This document shows positions 33,296 through 43,100 of a stretch of 64,000 nt of DNA, piece by piece (within the stretch, counting starts at the first letter, position 1; each line of letters opens with the position of its first letter). The stretch is from Zoogloeaceae bacterium (lineage in GTDB: Bacteria; Pseudomonadota; Gammaproteobacteria; Burkholderiales; Rhodocyclaceae). The notes below the pieces were generated by a model. It had not been told where the DNA came from, did no database searches, and worked only from the letters and a program-made list of their open reading frames with translations. Location: assembly GCA_024235635.1 (NCBI GenBank), contig JACKMA010000002.1, positions 1,116,001 to 1,180,000 on the forward strand, given 5' to 3'. The position numbers were made by a program, and so were the translations under genes.

Positions 33296-34207
33296 GTGAT
33301 CGCGCGCCGATATCTGTACCTGATCGCACTCGCCCGCGAGAAGCACTTCGGGCGGGCGGCCGCCGCCTGCCACGTCTCGACATCGACCCTGTCGGCGGCG
33401 ATCCGCGATATCGAGTCGGAACTCGGGGTCACGCTGGTCGAGCGCGGACAGCAGTTCGGCGGCTTGACCGCGGAGGGCCACTGCGTCCTCGCGTATGCGC
33501 AGCGCCTGGCCGACGGTGCCGCCGGGCTGCGGCAGCAACTGGCAGCCTTGCGTGATCGACTCGAGGGGCGCCTGGTCATCGGCGTGATTCCCACCGCACT
33601 GACTGCGGTCAGCGCCCTCAGCGCGGCCTTTGCGCAACGTCATCCGCTGGTGTCGATCGAAGTGCGTTCACTTTCCACCGACGAGATCCGCAACCGGCTC
33701 GCGCGCTTCGAGATCGATGCCGGTGTCCTCTATCTGCCCGATCGTGGCGATCTGGCGCTGGATTGCCAGCCGCTTTGGGTCGAGGACCATGTGCTACTGA
33801 CACCGAGCGACGGCCCGCTGGCGGGCGTCGACGCGGTCCGCTGGGCCGATGCTGCCGGCCTGCCGCTGTGCCTGCTGACGCCCGACATGCTCAATCGCCG
33901 CACGATCGACGAGACCTTCGCGTCGGTCGGCGCCCAGGCGGTACCGACGCTGGAGACGGATTCGATCGTCAGTCTGCTGGCACACGTCTGCACCGGCGGC
34001 TGGAGCACGATCATCCCGCGCAGCGTGCTCGAACAGATCGGCAAGCCGGGCCGAACGCGGGTGCTCCGCCTGATCGACCCGAAGCTGGCGTGGACCACCG
34101 GGCTCGCCACCCTGCCCCAGCAACCGCCGAAACCTGTCGTGTCGGCCCTGCACGAGACGGCTGCCGCGCTGCGCGAGCGGCGTCCGCAGTCGGAGCAGCG
34201 GCGATGA
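33296..34207 (+). CDS. LysR-family transcriptional regulator
   Basis: 303 residues from a GTG with GGAAC 8 nt upstream. The longer open frame from 33170 lacks a LysR-like N-terminus. A winged HTH (residues ~1-60; HFGRAAAACHVSTSTLSAAI is the recognition part) is followed by a LysR substrate-binding domain (LVIGVIPTALTAVSALSAAF onwards). The effector is unknown. The stop overlaps the start of the DUF2254 gene (ATGA), so the regulator is cotranscribed with it, unlike the usual divergent LysR layout. Confidence 0.92.
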   Translation: MIARRYLYLIALAREKHFGRAAAACHVSTSTLSAAIRDIESELGVTLVERGQQFGGLTAEGHCVLAYAQRLADGAAGLRQQLAALRDRLEGRLVIGVIPTALTAVSALSAAFAQRHPLVSIEVRSLSTDEIRNRLARFEIDAGVLYLPDRGDLALDCQPLWVEDHVLLTPSDGPLAGVDAVRWADAAGLPLCLLTPDMLNRRTIDETFASVGAQAVPTLETDSIVSLLAHVCTGGWSTIIPRSVLEQIGKPGRTRVLRLIDPKLAWTTGLATLPQQPPKPVVSALHETAAALRERRPQSEQRR

Positions 34208-35562
34208 TGATCCGTCTGCGCTATCTGTGGGAACGTTTGCGCACGAGCTACTGGCTGGTGCCGTCTCTGATGTTGCTCGCCGCGGCGGTGCTGGCATGGC
34301 TGGCGCTCTACACCGACAACCAGATCGGGCGCGATGCCCTCGACGGACTCGGCTGGGCGCTGGTGGTCAGCAGCGAAGGCGCCACCGCCGTGATGTCGAC
34401 GATCGCCGGTTCGATGGTGACGATCGCCGGCGTGGTGTTCTCGATCACACTGGTCGCGCTGTCGCTGGCCTCGGGCCAGTTCGGACCGCGCATGTTGCGC
34501 AACTTCATCAGGGATCGGGTCAACCAGGTTGCGCTCGGCGCGTTTCTCGCGACCTTTCTCTACGGCCTGCTGGTCCTGAGCGCGATCCGACACGATCCCC
34601 AGGACGCTTTCGTGCCCCGCATCGCGGTCGCCCTCGGCGTGGTCCTGGCGGTGGCCAGTGTGGTGACGCTGGTCGTCTACATTCACCACGTCGCGGTGAC
34701 GATCCAGGCCGACACCCTGATCGAGATCATCTACCGCGACCTGCGTTCGCTGATGGACAGCCTCTATCCGGAGCGCCTCGACACCGACGCCGACGAGGAC
34801 CCCGGCCACGCCGTCGCCAGCGACCGGCCCCACGGCTTCGATCAGCCGCCGGCACCCATCCTTGCCGACTGTCATGCCTACGTGCAGGCGGTCGACCGCG
34901 CCGCTCTGGTGGCGCTCGCGGCCGGGCACGATCTGGTCATCCGCCTGCGCCGCAGGCCGGGCCAGTACGTGCTCGACGGATCGCCGCTGATGTCGGTCTG
35001 GCCGCAGCACCGGGTCGATGACGAACTGGCTGCCCGGCTGCGGCGATCGATGGTATTCGGCGCGCAGCGCACCGCCACCCAGGACGTCGAGTTCGCGCTC
35101 GATCAGCTGGTCGAGATCGCGTCGCGCGCACTGTCGCCGGGCATCAACGACCCGTTCACCGCGATCACCTGCGTCGACCGGCTCGGATCGGCGCTGTCGC
35201 TGCTGGCCGGTCGTCGCATGCCGGCCGTCTGGCACCGCGACGACGAAGGCATCGCGCGGGTCTGCGATTCGCCGGTGAGCTTCGACAAGGCCATCGACGC
35301 CGCCTTCGATCCGATCCGCCAGTACGCCCGCGGCAACGCGCCGGTAACGATCAGGATGATGGAGATGCTCGATGAGCTCGCGCCTTTGTGCCGGCGCGCC
35401 AGCGATCGGCAGGCCTTGTCACAGCATGCCGACATGCTGCTGCGAAGCGCGGTCTCGGCGTTGCCCGAGCCCGCCGACGTCGCCGATGTGCGAAGCCGAT
35501 ACCGACAGTTCACAGCCAGCCTGGCCTCACCGCATCTGGTCAGTCCGGACGACGCCGGATAG
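34204..35562 (+). CDS. DUF2254 membrane protein
   Basis: 452 residues. Four hydrophobic segments lie within the first ~175 residues (VPSLMLLAAAVLAWLAL, then AGSMVTIAGVVFSITLVALS, ALGAFLATFLYGLLVL and VALGVVLAVASVVTLVVYI). A long cytoplasmic region with the DUF2254 signature ALSPGINDPFTAI follows. The function of this family is not known to me. The ATG overlaps the LysR stop codon, so expression is coupled. It ends 67 bp before a small Cys-rich protein gene. Confidence 0.9.
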   Translation: MMIRLRYLWERLRTSYWLVPSLMLLAAAVLAWLALYTDNQIGRDALDGLGWALVVSSEGATAVMSTIAGSMVTIAGVVFSITLVALSLASGQFGPRMLRNFIRDRVNQVALGAFLATFLYGLLVLSAIRHDPQDAFVPRIAVALGVVLAVASVVTLVVYIHHVAVTIQADTLIEIIYRDLRSLMDSLYPERLDTDADEDPGHAVASDRPHGFDQPPAPILADCHAYVQAVDRAALVALAAGHDLVIRLRRRPGQYVLDGSPLMSVWPQHRVDDELAARLRRSMVFGAQRTATQDVEFALDQLVEIASRALSPGINDPFTAITCVDRLGSALSLLAGRRMPAVWHRDDEGIARVCDSPVSFDKAIDAAFDPIRQYARGNAPVTIRMMEMLDELAPLCRRASDRQALSQHADMLLRSAVSALPEPADVADVRSRYRQFTASLASPHLVSPDDAG

Positions 35563-35629
35563 ACTGCCGGCATCACGACGGTCGGGCCGGCACCGGCGGG
35601 CCCGGCGCGGGTGACGACAAGGGGCAACG

Positions 35630-36184
35630 ATGGCCACGTGGGCGTACTTGTGTCGATTGTGCGGCGACTCCGAACCGACGACCGCCTACGTGTCTGCCGC
35701 CACTGTGGCGGAGATGCCGGCCTCCTGCCGGATCGTCCAGGTTCGTATCGCGGGACAGTGGCGTTGCGCGATCGTCGAACGCGATCGGCGCTACGCGATC
35801 GACCGGATACTGCTGCGCGACGTCTGCGTCGCCGACACCGGCGATTGCCCGGACTGCGCCGCCCTGCTCGCGCCCGACGCAGCCGACGCCGGTCCCGGTG
35901 CCGGCGAGACCCCGACGGTATCCAGTACCGTGCACGCGGCAGCGGTCGAAACGGAACGGGAACGGCTGGTCGTGGCGCTGGTGGCGGAGTCGTTGATCGA
36001 CAGTCCCGGCGAGGCGGACATGGCCATCGATCGGCTCTCACCGCATTTTCCCGGTGCCACGGTGATCCTGCTCGCCCAGCGCGACGACGGCACGCCGCGC
36101 TACCACGGTGCGCCAGGCGCCTGCGAACAAATCGCCCGCTACGATCTGGAACGGCTGCCGTGGAAGGTCTATCGGCTGAGCTGA
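35630..36184 (+). CDS. Small Cys-rich hypothetical protein
   Basis: 184 residues from an ATG preceded by AAGGGG. No family is recognised. Cys8-x2-Cys11 near the start and Cys73-x2-Cys76 could form one zinc ribbon; three more Cys (33, 46, 66) lie between them. An Ala/Pro/Gly-rich linker (~80-105) leads into a second, alpha/beta-like part of about 80 residues. No signal peptide or membrane segment is seen, so it is probably cytoplasmic. It may belong with the DUF2254 gene upstream (67-bp gap); the DUF1538 operon begins 154 bp downstream. Confidence 0.7.
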   Translation: MATWAYLCRLCGDSEPTTAYVSAATVAEMPASCRIVQVRIAGQWRCAIVERDRRYAIDRILLRDVCVADTGDCPDCAALLAPDAADAGPGAGETPTVSSTVHAAAVETERERLVVALVAESLIDSPGEADMAIDRLSPHFPGATVILLAQRDDGTPRYHGAPGACEQIARYDLERLPWKVYRLS

Positions 36185-36338
36185 AGACGCCATTGCGCGG
36201 CGATTCCGGACCGTCCACCTCTGAATCCGGTGAAGCACCGTCGCGACTGGATTACCATTCACCTGGGACGCGTTCGGATCACGCGGGCATATCCGCCGCG
36301 GCGCCCCGCCTTTCCTGCACCGGCCACCGGATCGTCCC

Positions 36339-37076
36339 TTGAGCAAACAGCTCCGGCTATTTCTGAAATCCCTGCTGGACAGCGTTCGCGATCTTGCACC
36401 GATTGCCATCGTCATCGTGTTCTTCCAGCTGGTGGTGCTGCGCCAGCCGATTCCCGATCTGGCCGACCTGCTGGTCGGCTCGGTGCTGGTGATTCTCGGG
36501 CTCACGTTCTTCATTCGCGGCCTCGAGATGGGCCTCTTCCCGATCGGCGAGCGCCTGGCCTATGATTTTGCGCGCAAGGGCTCGCTGCCGTGGCTGATGG
36601 TGTTCGCGTTCGCGCTCGGCTTCGGTACCACGGTCGCCGAGCCCGCCTTGATCGCTGTGGCCGACGAGGCCGCGCAGATCGCCGCGGAAGGCGGCGTCAT
36701 CGACAACCAGCGCGAAGCCCGCGACGACTACGCCAGCGGCCTGCGTTACACGGTCGCCATATCGGTCGGCTTCGCAATCATGGTCGGCGTATTGCGCATC
36801 ATCCGTGGCTGGCCGATCCAGTGGCTGATCATCGGGGGCTATATCGGTGTCGTGATCATGACCGCATTCGCGCCGGAGGAGATTGTCGGCATCGCCTACG
36901 ACTCGGGCGGGGTCACCACCTCGACCATCACCGTGCCCTTGGTCACGGCCCTCGGGGTCGGGCTGGCGTCGTCAATCGAGGGGCGCAATCCGATGGTCGA
37001 CGGCTTCGGGCTGATCGCCTTCGCGTCGCTGACACCAATGATCTTCGTGATGGGCTACGGGATGCTGCTGCAATGA
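36339..37076 (+). CDS. DUF1538 membrane protein, first copy
   Basis: 245 residues from a TTG; no ATG lies near the family-like N-terminus. It has about six to seven hydrophobic segments and the DUF1538 hallmark blocks FALGFGTTVAEPALIAVADEA and YDSGGVTTSTITVPLVTALG, plus a final DGFGLIAFASLTPM. The repeated E-P-x-L and SGGVTTST elements are suggestive of a substrate path in a transporter, but the transported compound is not known. The stop overlaps the start of a second DUF1538 gene (ATGA), and a PII-like and a CBS protein follow. The pair presumably forms a heteromeric membrane complex. Confidence 0.88.
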   Translation: MSKQLRLFLKSLLDSVRDLAPIAIVIVFFQLVVLRQPIPDLADLLVGSVLVILGLTFFIRGLEMGLFPIGERLAYDFARKGSLPWLMVFAFALGFGTTVAEPALIAVADEAAQIAAEGGVIDNQREARDDYASGLRYTVAISVGFAIMVGVLRIIRGWPIQWLIIGGYIGVVIMTAFAPEEIVGIAYDSGGVTTSTITVPLVTALGVGLASSIEGRNPMVDGFGLIAFASLTPMIFVMGYGMLLQ

Positions 37077-37873
37077 GCGTCGGCCATTTTGCAGCGACGA
37101 TCGCGCAGACGGTACTCGATGTGCTGCCGATTGCCGGCATCATCTTCGGCTTCCAGTTCCTGGTCATCCGCAAGCCGATCCCCCAGTTGCGACAGGTGCT
37201 GACCGGCTTCGCCTACGTGCTGCTCGGGCTCGCCCTGTTCCTGGAGGGCCTCGACCAGGCACTGTTTCCGCTCGGCAAGCTGATGGCGCAGCAACTGACC
37301 GACCCCTCCTTCATCTACGGCGCCCTTGCCGGCGAACGGCCGCCGGTGCATTGGGCCGACTACCTGTGGGTGTACCTGTTCGCCGCGGCAATCGGTTTCT
37401 CGACGACGATTGCAGAACCATCGCTGATCGCTGTCGCGATCAAGGCGGCAGCGGTGTCGGGCGGCGCGATCAGCGTCTGGGGACTGCGCATTGCGGTCGC
37501 CAATGGCGTCGCGATCGGCATCGCCCTCGGCACCTTCCGCATCGTCACCGGCACGCCGCTGCACTACTACATCATCGCCGGCTATATTGTCGTTATCCTG
37601 CAGACCCTGGTCGCACCGAAACTGATCATCGCACTTGCCTACGATTCCGGCGGCGTCACGACGTCGACGGTGACGGTGCCGCTGGTGACTGCCCTCGGGC
37701 TGGGCCTGGCCGGCACGGTGCCCGGACGCAGTGTCCTGCTCGATGGCTTCGGCCTGATTGCCTTTGCCAGCCTTTTTCCGATGATGACCGTGATGAGCTA
37801 TGCCCAGGTCGCCGAGTGGCGCACGCGGGACCGGTCGACGCGGGAGGCAGGTTCCACCGAAAGAGGTGACTGA
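37073..37873 (+). CDS. DUF1538 membrane protein, second copy
   Basis: 266 residues starting at an ATG that overlaps the stop of the first copy. It repeats the same hallmarks: AIGFSTTIAEPSLIAVAIKA, YDSGGVTTSTVTVPLVTALG and DGFGLIAFASLFPM. The two copies look like a split internal duplication, as in two-domain transporters, with this one longer in the second loop (ALAGERPPVHWADYLW). The C-terminal tail (~245-266) is charged and cytoplasmic. The PII-like gene starts 2 bp after its stop. Confidence 0.88.
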   Translation: MSVGHFAATIAQTVLDVLPIAGIIFGFQFLVIRKPIPQLRQVLTGFAYVLLGLALFLEGLDQALFPLGKLMAQQLTDPSFIYGALAGERPPVHWADYLWVYLFAAAIGFSTTIAEPSLIAVAIKAAAVSGGAISVWGLRIAVANGVAIGIALGTFRIVTGTPLHYYIIAGYIVVILQTLVAPKLIIALAYDSGGVTTSTVTVPLVTALGLGLAGTVPGRSVLLDGFGLIAFASLFPMMTVMSYAQVAEWRTRDRSTREAGSTERGD

Positions 37874-37875
37874 CC

Positions 37876-38226
37876 ATGCATTTCAAGTTGTTGATCGCCC
37901 TCGTCGAGGACGACAAGACCAATGCGGTACTGCAGGCTGCACGCGAGGCGGGCGCCACCGGCGCGACCGTGATCAACCAGGCGCGGGGCGAGGGCCTGCA
38001 GAAGGCCAAGACCTTCTTCGGCCTGGCGCTCGAGACCCAGCGCGACATGTTGTTGCTACTGGTCGAAAAGCATCTCGCCCGCAACATACTCGAGACAATC
38101 GCCGACAAGGGCGAATTCGACAGCAAGCCCGGCACCGGCATCGCGTTCCAGATCGACGTCGAGGACGCGGTCGGCGTCGGCCGCCAGATGCAGGAGTTGA
38201 TCAGCGCAGTCGGAGAGGAACTATGA
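37876..38226 (+). CDS. PII-like signalling protein of the DUF1538 operon
   Basis: 116 residues, with a GAGG ribosome binding site ahead of the ATG. The PII fold is visible in KLLIALVEDDKTNAVLQAA, GATGATVINQARGEG, then VEKHLARNILETIAD and PGTGIAFQIDVEDAVGV. The T-loop differs from GlnB/GlnK: the uridylylated Tyr is missing, so it is not a classical nitrogen sensor. PII relatives often plug transporters in response to adenine nucleotides, and here it is encoded directly with two membrane proteins. The stop overlaps the CBS gene start (ATGA). Confidence 0.88.
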   Translation: MHFKLLIALVEDDKTNAVLQAAREAGATGATVINQARGEGLQKAKTFFGLALETQRDMLLLLVEKHLARNILETIADKGEFDSKPGTGIAFQIDVEDAVGVGRQMQELISAVGEEL

Positions 38227-38624
38227 GCGGCGAAGTGGTACGCGTCCATCACGTCATGAAGCACGAGTTCGACACCATCGACGGCATGGCCACGATCGCC
38301 GATGCCCTGCGACGGATGAAGCATGTCGAGACCAAGTGCCTGGTCGTCGACAAGCGCGACGACGACGACGAATACGGCATCCTGCTGATATCCGACATCG
38401 CCCGCCAGGTGCTCGGCCAGGATCGCTCGCCGGGCCGGGTCAATGTCTACGAAGTGATGGCGAAGCCGGTCATCAGCGTCGACCCGGAAATGGACATCCG
38501 CTATTGCGCCCGCCTGTTCACGCGCTTTCAGTTATCTCGCGCGCCTGTCGTCGAGAGCGGCAAGGTGGTCGGCATCGTCAGCATGACCGACCTCGTGCTG
38601 AAGGGCCTGTGCCGCGATCTCTGA
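38223..38624 (+). CDS. Stand-alone CBS-pair protein
   Basis: 133 residues consisting of two CBS motifs: ~8-60 (VHHVMKHEFDTIDGMATIAD onward) and ~75-130 (VYEVMAKPVISVDPEMDI, VVGIVSMTDLV). CBS pairs bind adenosine nucleotides or SAM and regulate transporters and enzymes. As the last gene of the DUF1538-DUF1538-PII-CBS operon it is probably a second nucleotide-sensing subunit of the membrane complex. It converges on the diguanylate cyclase gene with a 28-bp gap and no obvious terminator. Confidence 0.9.
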   Translation: MSGEVVRVHHVMKHEFDTIDGMATIADALRRMKHVETKCLVVDKRDDDDEYGILLISDIARQVLGQDRSPGRVNVYEVMAKPVISVDPEMDIRYCARLFTRFQLSRAPVVESGKVVGIVSMTDLVLKGLCRDL

Positions 38625-38652
38625 CACCCCGCGCGCCGTCTCGCGGGTCGGC

Positions 38653-40188
38653 TCAGGCCATCACGTCGCTGCCCTGGCCTGCGCACTGCACGCGGTTTCT
38701 GCCGGCACGCTTGGCCCCATACAGGGCAGCGTCGGCGAGCGCGATCAGCTGACTTTCGTCGGCTACGTCGGGGCCGAATTCGGCAACGCCGAAACTGGAC
38801 GTGATGCGCAAGCCCGGGTGCGAACGGATGCCGCCGGCGGCCTTGGCCTCGATGCTGGCGCGCAGTCGCTCGGCGATCTCGGCGGCCTGCGCCATCGACA
38901 GCCCGGGCAGCATGATGCAAAACTCCTCGCCACCGTAGCGGCACACCAGATCGTCCTCGGTGCGCACACCGCGCACCAGGGCCGCCGACACCGCCTGCAG
39001 CACCTGGTCACCGATCGCGTGTCCGTAGTCATCGTTGAAGCGCTTGAAGTGGTCCACGTCGCTCATGATGCACGAGAGCTGCATGCCGTTTCGCGACGCG
39101 GCCTCGATCAGTTCGGACACCCGCTCGAAGAAGGCGCGGCGGTTGAGGCAGCCGGTCAGCGGATCGCGCGTGGCGAGGCGCACCAGTTCTTCATTCTGGA
39201 CCCGGATCAACTCATTCGACTGGTCCAGCTCATGGACCGTATCCAGCAACTGGGCATTGATCATGTGCAATGCGGTCACGTCGTTCATCGACACGATGCA
39301 GCCGCGTACGCGATTGCCGCCATCGAGGATCGGTGCTGCGCTGAGCAATATCCGCAGCAGGTGCTCGTTCTCGCCGGCAAGCAGTTCGACCGGCTGATCG
39401 CGCACCGCTTCGTGGGTTCGGGCGACTTCGCGCCACGGGTAGGCGTCGCCCTTGTCGCCGAGGCCGGTCATCAGCCACTTCAGCGCAGTCACCGGCTTGC
39501 CGGTCGGGTCGGTACCCGCCTGCGGGTGAATCTTGGCAAACGCCCGATTGACCAGCAACACCCGGTCTTCATTGTCGAGCACCATCACCGCCTCGCCGAG
39601 GGTATCGAATGCGGCCCTGACCCGCTGCGGGATCACCGAGCCGGGATCGAGGTATTGCAGGGCACGGCGCAGGTACAGGTAGGCGAGCAGGGAACCGCCC
39701 AGGCCGAACGCCAGCAAGCCCTTGATCAGCGGATCACCGACCCAACCGATCATGGTTTCGGGGTAGGCCGGCCGAAAGCTGAGTTCGACGTCGCCCCACT
39801 CGCGCTCGCTTGCAAGCAAGGGCACGCGCACGTTGCGCAGATTCGACGGCGCCTCCGGTGCCAGCCGCCAGTGTCGGGCGTGCTCGCCGGCACGGGCGAT
39901 GATTGCGCCGTCGCGGCGTCGTACCGCGACCGACTCCAGATCGTCACTGCGCTCCAGAATCTTGTCGAGGGTGGCGCGGATCAGCGGCTGCTGGTCGCTA
40001 TGCAACAAGGCCGTGATCTGCACCGCGAGGGTTTCCGCAATGTGCTGCCGGATCTCGATCGCCGCCTCCTGGCGATCCGGAATCACGCCAATCGCCATGT
40101 CCACCAGCAACATCAAGGACAACAACAGGCTGACGATACCCAGCGCCAGGCGCAGTGCAGGCGACAGCAGCGGCCGGCTGGCGCTCAC
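38653..40188 (-). CDS. Membrane PAS-GGDEF diguanylate cyclase coupled to the giant protein
   Basis: 511 residues from a GTG that overlaps the stop of the giant gene (GTGA). It has a TM helix (~12-33), a ~110-residue periplasmic part, a TM helix (~150-170), a PAS domain (~190-310), a coiled coil and a GGDEF domain (~345-505) with GGEEF at 419-423. The RxxD I-site is not preserved in register (Thr where Arg is expected), so feedback inhibition may be lost. The coupling makes it the dedicated c-di-GMP source of the giant-protein operon; c-di-GMP controls many large adhesins (for example the LapA/LapD system), although no LapD/LapG homologue is seen here. Confidence 0.93.
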   Translation of the reverse strand: MSASRPLLSPALRLALGIVSLLLSLMLLVDMAIGVIPDRQEAAIEIRQHIAETLAVQITALLHSDQQPLIRATLDKILERSDDLESVAVRRRDGAIIARAGEHARHWRLAPEAPSNLRNVRVPLLASEREWGDVELSFRPAYPETMIGWVGDPLIKGLLAFGLGGSLLAYLYLRRALQYLDPGSVIPQRVRAAFDTLGEAVMVLDNEDRVLLVNRAFAKIHPQAGTDPTGKPVTALKWLMTGLGDKGDAYPWREVARTHEAVRDQPVELLAGENEHLLRILLSAAPILDGGNRVRGCIVSMNDVTALHMINAQLLDTVHELDQSNELIRVQNEELVRLATRDPLTGCLNRRAFFERVSELIEAASRNGMQLSCIMSDVDHFKRFNDDYGHAIGDQVLQAVSAALVRGVRTEDDLVCRYGGEEFCIMLPGLSMAQAAEIAERLRASIEAKAAGGIRSHPGLRITSSFGVAEFGPDVADESQLIALADAALYGAKRAGRNRVQCAGQGSDVMA

Positions 40189-43100
40189 GACTCTCCCTCA
40201 CCAGCAATTTGTCGGCGCTGGGCGTCTTCAGTGTCGGCCGGAACATCCTCTTCCTCGTCGCGATCCTCACCCGCCTCCCACAGCACCGCGAGCGGATCGA
40301 GACTGCGCCACGCCGGCACCGAGACCATGACGCCGGCCACCAGGGCACCGATGCGGCTGGCCCACCACACCACGCCGACGGTCAGGACCACGCCGGACAG
40401 GGCCACCTGCTCGAACGCGAACTGAATCTCCTCACCGGCCTGCTCGAGTTGCTCCACGATCTCGTCGGGCAGCGTCAGTTGCGGCGCCGAGGCGGTCACG
40501 GAGGGGGTAGCCGGTGCGTCCGATGCCAGTCCCCGTGCGATCCAGTTCAGGACTTCGAACGTTGCCGTGTCGTCGGTCGCCGCGGAAACCTCGTTGATCG
40601 CGATGCGGATCGGGGTCGGCGCACCGTCAGCCACCGACTGCAGCGCACGCGTGACGGCCGGATTGTGGCCGACGCCGGAGACCAACGCGGCGTCACCCGC
40701 AGCCACGCCGGCGGCCAACTCGCGCTCGGCCTGCGCGTCGGGCTGGGCCGACTCGTCGGCATCGTCTTCCGCGACCGCGTCGTCCCGGCTAGAGCTCGCC
40801 GGATTGGTGCCGCGTAGGCCGTCATTCGCCGGCGCAGCGTCGCCGTTGACGCGTTCGTCGATCGGCTCGACCGCCAGCGAGATGCGAATCGACAGCGTCT
40901 GCGCATCGACAGCGCCGCGAAGATCGCTGACCTGGACCACCACGCGATAGACGTTGTCGGCGTTCGCGTCGGTCGGTGCATTCGCGTCGGGCGGGCTGAC
41001 GAAACGCAAGACACCGCTCGCCGGATCCAGGACGAACGCGCCGGCATCTTCGCCGCCGGCGATTTCGTAGCGCAACCGGTCGCCATTGTCGGGATCGGTG
41101 GCAACGACAGTGGTCGCAAACCCGGAGCCATTGCCTGCCTGCATGACGACGCTGTCCAGCCCGCCGGACGAGACGATCGTAGGCGCGTGATTGGTCGTGA
41201 GCACGACCAGCTCGAAGGCCTGCACGGTGGCCACCTCACCATCGGACGCCGACAGCCGAATCTGCCACGATCCGACCTGACCGTCGCCCGGCGTCCCGGT
41301 CAACAGCGCCGTGCCGTCGCCATGATCGACGAAGCGCATCCAGTCGGGCAAACTGGTCGCCGCTATCGACGGCGGTGTATTGCCGTCCGCATCCTCGACG
41401 CGAATCTCGTACCGATATTCGATACCCGACGCCACCGACTCAGCCGGCGCGGTCACGAACACCGGCGCGCGATTGCCCGCCTCGACGGTGATCACAAAGC
41501 GTTGGTCGTGACTTGCGCCGGCCGCGTCGGTGACTCGGACAACGACCTCATAGCTGGATTGGCGCTGCCCATCGATGCGGCCATCGACCAGCGTCAGCAG
41601 ATCACCGGCAGCGCCGGCAATGCCGAACCGAGCCTGATCCGCGCCACCGACGATCGAATAGACATGGACGTCGCCGGCGTCCTGATCGACGACGCTGAGC
41701 CGCCCCACCGCCAACCCGGTCCCGGTCTCGACGCCATCGCCGACCGTCGATCCATCGAGGTCGATGCCGGTCGGGGCATCATTGGCGTCGGTCACCGTGA
41801 CCAGGATCGTCTGGCTGGTGCTCAGCGTGCCGTCGCTGACGCGAACACCGACGACGTAGATGTTGTCGCCGTTTGCGTCGACCGCTTGCTCGAAGTCGGG
41901 CACAGCTACGAAGCTCAACTTGCCGGTCACCGGGTCGATCATGAAGCGGCCGGCATCGCTGCCACCCGAGATCGAAAAGCGCAGGTTCGCACTACCATCG
42001 GGATCGCTGGCGAGCACCGTCAATACCTCGCTCGTGTGCTCGGGCACGGAAACCGCGGCGGGAGAGTCGATCGACGGCGCCCGGTTGCCCGGCACGACCG
42101 AGATGCTGACCGTGGCGTCGCTGCTCTGGCCGTCATTGTCGGTGATCCGGTAGGTGAAGGAATCCGTGTAGTTCGTCGATCCGTCGTGCGTGTAGGTGAA
42201 GGTGCCGTCGGTGTTCAGCGTCAGCGTTCCGTTCGTCACGTCCGAGACAAGGCCCACGGTAATCGGCGTGTCGCCCAGGCCCGTGTCGTTGGCCAGCACG
42301 GAGGTCGCTGCGCTGTCGAGCACAGTCGCCGTGCCGCCTTCGGCGACCGTGATCGCGTCGGCGTTGGCGACCGGGGTCGTGTCACTGACCGGCGTGATCG
42401 TGATCGACACCATGGCGTCCGAGCTCTCGCCGTCGAGGTCCGTGACGCGGTATGTAAAGCTGTCGCTGAAATTCTCCGAGCCGTCGTGGGTGTAGCTGAA
42501 GGTACCGTCGGCATTCAGGGTCAATGAACCGAAGGTGACGTCGGTGACGAGAGAGACGGTGACCGGCGTATCGCTCAGGCCGGTATCGTTGGCGAGCACC
42601 GAGTTCGCGGCACTGTCCAGCGTCGTCGCTGTACCACCCTCGGCGACGGTGATCGCGTCGGAATTCGCCGCGGGCGTCGTGCTGCTGACCGGTGTGATCG
42701 TGATGCTGACCGTCGCGTCCGAGGTCTCGCCGTCGTTGTCGGTCACCCGGTAGGTGAAGCCATCCGTGTAGTTCACGGAGCCGTCATGGGTATAGCTGAA
42801 GCTACCGTCGGCATTCAGCGTCAGCGTTCCGTTCGTGACATCACTAACCAGACTGACGGTAACGGGCGTGTCGCCCAGGCCCGTGTCGTTGGCCAGCACA
42901 GAGGTCGCTGCGCTGTCGAGGGTGGTCGCGGTGCCACCCTCGGCGACGGTGATCGCATCGGCATTGGCGACCGGGGTCGTGTCACTCACTGGCGTGATCG
43001 TGATCGAGACCGTCGCATCGCTGGTCTGACCGTCGTTGTCGGTGACGCGGTAGGTGAAGCTGTCGCTGAAGTTTTCGGTACCGTCGTGGGTGTAGCTGAA

